Origin: Christensenella sp. UBA5327
GTDB taxonomy: Bacteria > Bacillota > Clostridia > Christensenellales > Aristaeellaceae
DNA: 17,152 nt
NCBI GenBank assembly: GCA_002411105.1
Contig: DHQX01000002.1
Coordinates: forward strand, 1-17,152
Direction of reading: 5' to 3'
Positions 13,994 through 17,152 of this stretch are shown one piece after another (position 1 is the first letter of the stretch; the number at the start of each line of letters is the position of its first letter). The position numbers and the translations under genes are program-made. The notes under the pieces are model-generated. The model searched no databases. It was given only the letters and a program-made list of their open reading frames with translations, and was not told the DNA's origin.

Positions 13994-15643
13994 TCAGGAT
14001 GAGAGCAGCTGGTTCACCCGGTGGCGCAGGCAGAGCAGCCAGCGCTCATCCGCCGGGTAATCGGTCAGGCTGAGGGGCTTTTCCAGGCCCTGGTTGATCA
14101 GGGATACAACCTCATCCCGCCCGATCTTTTTTTCAAGCCCCTGGAGCGCCCGCAGGTCCTGCAGGGCCTGGGAAAAATGCATGATGCGGATGGATTCCTC
14201 CGGCAGCCCGCCCTGGCCGGGATAGAGCACAAAAGCGTCCCCGGCGGGGGAGAGGCCGTCACAGTCGGTGTTCATGTAGGGGTCGATGGGGTAGCCGGTG
14301 CTCTGGGCGGCGTAGTAGTTCAGCGCCCAGTGGGTCACCCCTTTGACCTGGGTGAGGTAGAGCTGCATCCCCAGCACCCGGGTGCGGCTGCCCGGCATGG
14401 CGATGAGGGTATCGGAGTACGCGCCGTGATGGCGGTAGCCCAGGCTCAGCCAGCGTTCGGGGCCGGCGAAGTTGTCCAGGCTGTCCAGCTCCGGCACCGG
14501 GATGAGGCCTTGTGCATTCGCGCCGGCGAAGTCAGGAGAGGGCAGGGTGTCGATGATGGGGAGGCCGGACAGCTGCGGCCCGGTCATCTCCAGCAGCTTC
14601 TGATACTGCATGGGCGTGCCCTGCCCCGGCATATCCGCCAGGTGGAAATAGCACTGCCCCAGCGCGTCGATATAGGACAGCTCCTTGATCAAGGCCGGGA
14701 TATAGGCGGCGAGGAAGGCCTGATAGGCGGGGTTATCCGCGGGGGTATCGGGCGGGAACAGGCGGGTGTAAGCGCCATCCTGCACCCCCATGATGGTGGG
14801 GGCGTAGTAGCCGCCCTGGGGGCTGTGACTATAAAAATGCGCCAGCTCAAAATACCGGATGCCCTCATGCCGGCACAGGCTGATGAAATCCCTGAGCTTG
14901 GCGAAGCGGAAGTTGTAGCCAAGGGGGGTGACAAACACATCGACCAATTGCGCCACCGGGCGCTCCCGCGCGTCGCGGATCATCACCGGGGGCGTGTGGA
15001 TGGGCGTGAAGACCATGTTCATGCCCCGCCTGGCCGCCAGTTGCACAAAACTGCGCAGCACCCGGATATGCTCGATGGAGAACATCGGCAGGTGATAGGT
15101 GGAGGCCAGGCTGTCGGCGTGCAGCCAGCGGGAATAGATGATTTTCTGCTCCGGGAGCGCTGCCCCCAGGAGGCTGAGGGTGATGTGCGTCTGGGCCAAC
15201 TGCTCCCCGGCTTTGCTAAGAATGGTGACCGCAAGGGGATAATCCCCGGCGGGTGTATCAGGTGAGGGTGCCACATCAATCCACAGGGCGCTCCAGATGC
15301 CCGGATACAGGCAGATATGCTCAGTGTCAGCGATCTCCTGGAGCAGATCCGGGTAGACGCCCGGCGTATCCCTGAGATAGTCCCCGGCGCTGTCCTGGTA
15401 GCGGGGGAAGCGCACCGGCACCCCCACCACCTGCCTGACCCGCAGGGGCAGCGCGCAATCAAAGGTGACGCGCACCCGGGAGAGCTCCCCCTCCCAGCTG
15501 TCCAGCAGGGCATAGGCCGCCTGGAGGGAGAAGACCTCGCCGCCCAGGAGGCTGGCCGGGCAGTTTTCCGGGAAGCCTGCCGGCTCCTGATCGTGGAAGA
15601 CCTTGGCAAGCCCGCTTACCAGCTTCAGCTTCACCTGCATCAT
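13994..15643 (-). CDS. DUF4091/GH123-like glycosidase-related protein with altered catalytic motif
   Basis: This protein of 549 residues, without a signal peptide, is predicted cytoplasmic. An N-terminal beta region (about 1-160) carries the WSALWIDVAPSPDTPAGDYPL block of this family. A TIM-barrel region follows, with NFRFAKLRDFISLCRHEGIRYFELAHFYS at about 244-272. The C-terminal PEESIRIMHFSQALQDLRAL (about 482-501) is the usual end. Family relatives include beta-N-acetylgalactosaminidases (GH123) that use an Asp-Glu pair in a DEP motif. Here the matching site reads FHLADMPG, so the expected Glu is Met338. The start is the first ATG of ATGATG, 5 bases after AGGAGG. It has its own promoter and is not clearly part of an operon. 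Activity and substrate are unknown. Confidence 0.8.
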   Translation of the reverse strand: MMQVKLKLVSGLAKVFHDQEPAGFPENCPASLLGGEVFSLQAAYALLDSWEGELSRVRVTFDCALPLRVRQVVGVPVRFPRYQDSAGDYLRDTPGVYPDLLQEIADTEHICLYPGIWSALWIDVAPSPDTPAGDYPLAVTILSKAGEQLAQTHITLSLLGAALPEQKIIYSRWLHADSLASTYHLPMFSIEHIRVLRSFVQLAARRGMNMVFTPIHTPPVMIRDARERPVAQLVDVFVTPLGYNFRFAKLRDFISLCRHEGIRYFELAHFYSHSPQGGYYAPTIMGVQDGAYTRLFPPDTPADNPAYQAFLAAYIPALIKELSYIDALGQCYFHLADMPGQGTPMQYQKLLEMTGPQLSGLPIIDTLPSPDFAGANAQGLIPVPELDSLDNFAGPERWLSLGYRHHGAYSDTLIAMPGSRTRVLGMQLYLTQVKGVTHWALNYYAAQSTGYPIDPYMNTDCDGLSPAGDAFVLYPGQGGLPEESIRIMHFSQALQDLRALQGLEKKIGRDEVVSLINQGLEKPLSLTDYPADERWLLCLRHRVNQLLSS

Positions 15644-15670
15644 CGCCACCTCCTGCTTGTCGATGGGGTC

Positions 15671-15699
15671 ATTTTACCATAAGCGGGCAAGTTGACCAA
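15671..15699 (-). promoter_or_regulatory. Probable promoter of the DUF4091 gene
   Basis: On the minus strand TTGGTC (15694-15699) and TAAAAT (15671-15676) are 17 bases apart. The predicted leader is about 20 bases and includes AGGAGG. The -35 matches consensus poorly at its last three bases, so this is weaker than the other promoters in the window. Position between a terminator and a well-marked start codon supports it. Confidence 0.5.
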
Positions 15700-15747
15700 C
15701 CATCAGTTATCCGGAAGAACGCCGGATGAAACCGCACCCTGCGGCAG

Positions 15748-15771
15748 AAAAAAGCACCCCTTGCGGGGCGC
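15748..15771 (-). terminator. Rho-independent terminator of the dfx-rubredoxin operon
   Basis: On the minus strand the stem GCGCCCC/GGGGTGC (7 pairs, one G-U) is closed by a stable GCAA (GNRA) loop and followed by six T residues (A run at 15748-15753). It lies 26 bases after the rubredoxin stop and separates that operon from the DUF4091 gene. Confidence 0.88.
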
Positions 15772-15797
15772 TGTGGTGCCGTAGAAATAAACCGTGC

Positions 15798-15959
15798 TTA
15801 TTCTTCCAGGCTGAAGTCTTCCTTGGGGGCGCCGCACAGGGGGCATTCCCAATCCTCGGGCACGTCTTCCCACTTGGTGCCGGCGGCTACGCCGTTGTCC
15901 GGATCGCCCAGGGCTTCATCATAGATGTAGCCGCAGACATTGCAGATGTACTTCTTCAT
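15798..15959 (-). CDS. Rubredoxin
   Basis: This 53-residue iron protein begins MKKYICNVCGYIYDEALGD. The single iron is held by C6, C9, C39 and C42 (CNVC and CPLC), with typical Tyr, Trp30 and Trp37 and the GVAAGTKWEDVPEDW segment. It carries one electron in the cytoplasm. It lies 24 bases after the superoxide reductase gene, and rubredoxin is the known electron donor to that enzyme, so the pair forms one pathway. An AAGGAGA ribosome binding site precedes the ATG by about 10 bases. Confidence 0.97.
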   Translation of the reverse strand: MKKYICNVCGYIYDEALGDPDNGVAAGTKWEDVPEDWECPLCGAPKEDFSLEE

Positions 15960-15983
15960 GCGGTTTCTTTCTCCTTAGTTTTT

Positions 15984-16361
15984 TTATGCGCTGACCTTCC
16001 ACAGGCCGTGCAGGTTGCAGTATTCGTAGGCGGCGACAGCCTTCTCATCCTTGCCCAGGGCAAAGGTGGCCTCGGGGGCATCGCCCGGCTTCAGGTGGCG
16101 CACCTGGTAGCCGGCGCTGGTCTCCAGCACCACGAAGGGGATGTAATGCTTTTCTTCCATGGGGTGGGGGACGGAGCCGACCTTCACAGTCACCACGCCC
16201 TCACTGATCTGGATCACGGGCACATGCTTCTCCTTGGACGCGTCAACGGTGTCAGCCACCAGCGCCTGCATTTCCTCGCCGCAGCACACCACCGGCACAC
16301 CGCTGTTGAACATGTACATGACCACATTTCCGCAATGCTTGCAATGGTAAAACTTCAACAC
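15984..16361 (-). CDS. dfx: Desulfoferrodoxin, two-iron superoxide reductase
   Basis: This protein of 124-125 residues reduces superoxide to hydrogen peroxide without making oxygen, as in anaerobes. The N-terminal desulforedoxin-type iron site has C7, C10 and the CC pair C26-C27. The catalytic iron site has H46 (in EKHVPVI), H66 and H72, C115 and H118 (CNLHGLWK). E44 and K45 match the conserved Glu-Lys pair of the active site. AAAGGAGG is followed by GTG at 16361 and TTG at 16358. The second gives MKFYHCKHCG, closer to family N-termini, so the start may be the TTG. It is cotranscribed with rubredoxin. Confidence 0.97.
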   Translation of the reverse strand: MLKFYHCKHCGNVVMYMFNSGVPVVCCGEEMQALVADTVDASKEKHVPVIQISEGVVTVKVGSVPHPMEEKHYIPFVVLETSAGYQVRHLKPGDAPEATFALGKDEKAVAAYEYCNLHGLWKVSA

Positions 16362-16391
16362 ACTGTCCTCCTTTCAAATTCTGCCAACTTC

Positions 16392-16421
16392 ATCATATGC
16401 GCTGGCCGGGGCTTTTGTCAA
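16392..16421 (-). promoter_or_regulatory. Sigma-A-type promoter of the dfx-rubredoxin operon
   Basis: On the minus strand a perfect -35 TTGACA (16416-16421) and -10 TATGAT (16392-16397) are 18 bases apart. The start point near 16385 leaves a leader of about 24 bases with AAAGGAGG. Its -35 faces that of the divergent plus-strand promoter, 11 bases away. Confidence 0.85.
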
Positions 16422-16432
16422 GACGCGTTTCC

Positions 16433-16461
16433 TTGACATTTTCCCATGCCAAATCTACAAT
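16433..16461 (+). promoter_or_regulatory. Sigma-A-type promoter of the PG_binding_4-like gene
   Basis: A perfect -35 TTGACA (16433-16438) and -10 TACAAT (16456-16461) are 17 bases apart. The start near 16468 gives a leader of about 20 bases with AAGGAGGTG before the ATG at 16489. It is divergent from the dfx promoter. The two -35 boxes form a 7-bp inverted repeat, TGTCAAG and CTTGACA. Confidence 0.87.
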
Positions 16462-16488
16462 ATTTTTATCCAGGGAAGGAGGTGTGCC

Positions 16489-17152
16489 ATGGGCCGCAGA
16501 CAAAACAGGCGCCAGGCGCAAGACCAGCGTCAGGCCAGATACGCGGCCTTCAAGGCGGATGACGCTTCCTATATGCCCGGCCCCCAGGGCGGCTGGCAGC
16601 CCTATGACGCGCTTCCGGATGAGGCGGCGGATGACCCCTGGCAGGCGGCCTTCATCCCCCAGCCCCAGGCCGATTTTTTCTATGAATATCATGAGGCACC
16701 GCACGAGGTTCCCCAGATGCAGGCGGAAGCCGTCCCAGACGCGCCACCCCCCGGGCGGGGGCGCTGGGCGATGCTTTCCGTGTTGTCGCTTGCCCTCATC
16801 GCGGGCATCATCCTGTATGTCTTTTCCCTCTCACGGGCGGAGCAGGCTTTCAATGGCAGGTTGGCGGCCCTTCCGGCCGGCGTGTTTTACGACCAGATCT
16901 ATGTGGATGGCTACCCCATCGGCGGGATGAGCTTCGACCAGGCCCAGAGTGCGGTCTCCCAGCACGCGGCAAGCACCCAGCAGGCGCTGAACCTGACCCT
17001 GAAGGTGGATGACACCACCTACCAGATCACCCAACAGCAACTGCCCTTTCACCGCAACACCCAGGCGGTGCTGGAGGAGGCCTGGTCCATCGGGCGGCAA
17101 GGCTTCTCCTGGATGGTGGGGGAGGACCTGACTCCCTTTGAGGTGCGCTATC
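16489..17152 (+). CDS. Membrane-anchored envelope protein with PG_binding_4-like domain (VanW or L,D-transpeptidase type), cut at the window edge
   Basis: The reading frame is open from the ATG at 16489 to the end of the window, giving 221 codons without a stop. The first 90 residues are a cytoplasmic, Gln/Pro/Asp-rich tail starting MGRRQNRRQAQDQRQARYAA. One membrane helix follows at about 93-114, then an extracytoplasmic region. Residues 133-215 hold IYVDGYPIGGMSFDQAQSAV, LTLKVDDTTYQIT and an ending like AVLEEAWSIGRQG. This is the pattern of the PG_binding_4 domain found ahead of VanW or YkuD-type L,D-transpeptidase domains. The C-terminal domain that would decide is outside the window. AAGGAGGTG lies 5-6 bases upstream of the ATG. 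Confidence 0.8.
   Translation, partial: MGRRQNRRQAQDQRQARYAAFKADDASYMPGPQGGWQPYDALPDEAADDPWQAAFIPQPQADFFYEYHEAPHEVPQMQAEAVPDAPPPGRGRWAMLSVLSLALIAGIILYVFSLSRAEQAFNGRLAALPAGVFYDQIYVDGYPIGGMSFDQAQSAVSQHAASTQQALNLTLKVDDTTYQITQQQLPFHRNTQAVLEEAWSIGRQGFSWMVGEDLTPFEVRY

Noticed and set aside
14021..15265. 414-codon plus-strand open frame opposite the DUF4091 gene
   Set aside because: Its composition mirrors the antisense strand. It has no promoter or ribosome binding site, and the minus-strand gene has both.
1..17152. Search for CRISPR arrays, tRNA or rRNA genes, insertion sequences and attachment sites
   Set aside because: No regularly spaced repeats, transposase or integrase frames, terminal inverted repeats or cloverleaf-like sequences were seen. 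The only tandem repeats are coding.

Overview
The window looks like chromosome from a GC-rich, strictly anaerobic member of the Clostridia (Bacillota). The evidence is the gene order tuf-rpmG-secE-nusG-rplK-rplA, a cmk-plsC-ispH/rpsA block in which ispH and ribosomal protein S1 are fused (an arrangement known from Clostridia), an oxygen-defence pair (two-iron superoxide reductase plus rubredoxin), consensus sigma-A-type promoters with short leaders, and strong AGGAGG-type ribosome binding sites. I cannot name genus or species. I see no mobile element, CRISPR array, tRNA or rRNA, and no intergenic stretch longer than about 160 bases.

Layout. (1) 1-2335, plus strand: the last nine codons of EF-Tu, then L33, SecE, NusG, L11 and L1, closed by a rho-independent terminator. 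Two hairpins with the same plan (GTGG-GA-GG...CC-loop-CCAC) stand just ahead of rplK and rplA and are candidate L1 autoregulatory sites. The usual rplJ-rplL-rpoB continuation is absent. (2) 2393-9329, minus strand: a consensus promoter drives a 971-residue secreted protein (two SH3-like and seven peptidoglycan-binding domains plus an uncharacterised Cys/His-rich end), then cmk, plsC and the ispH-S1 fusion, ending in a terminator back to back with that of the ribosomal operon. (3) 9376-13984, minus strand: a second promoter drives a dCMP deaminase, an LCP-family envelope protein, a folate ECF transporter S component, endonuclease III and a cytoplasmic GH13 alpha-glucanase, several with 4-base overlaps. 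(4) 13994-15699, minus strand: a single gene with a GH123/DUF4091-like protein whose expected Asp-Glu pair reads Asp-Met. (5) 15748-16421, minus strand: superoxide reductase and rubredoxin with their own promoter and terminator. (6) 16433 to the end, plus strand: a divergently transcribed membrane-anchored envelope protein with a PG_binding_4-like domain, cut by the window edge.

How the genes fit together. The left part is translation and secretion housekeeping. The second operon joins nucleotide, phospholipid and isoprenoid synthesis with ribosomal protein S1 under a promoter that also makes a cell-wall protein. The third joins dUMP supply, folate uptake and base-excision repair, which could all bear on thymidylate supply and uracil/oxidised-base damage, with one envelope gene. 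The superoxide reductase/rubredoxin pair reduces superoxide without releasing oxygen. No complete new defence or mobile system is visible. The most informative unusual points are the paired hairpins before rplK and rplA, the architecture and C-terminal domain of the seven-repeat wall protein, the hendecad-repeat tail of the IspH-S1 fusion, and the altered active-site motif in the DUF4091 protein.
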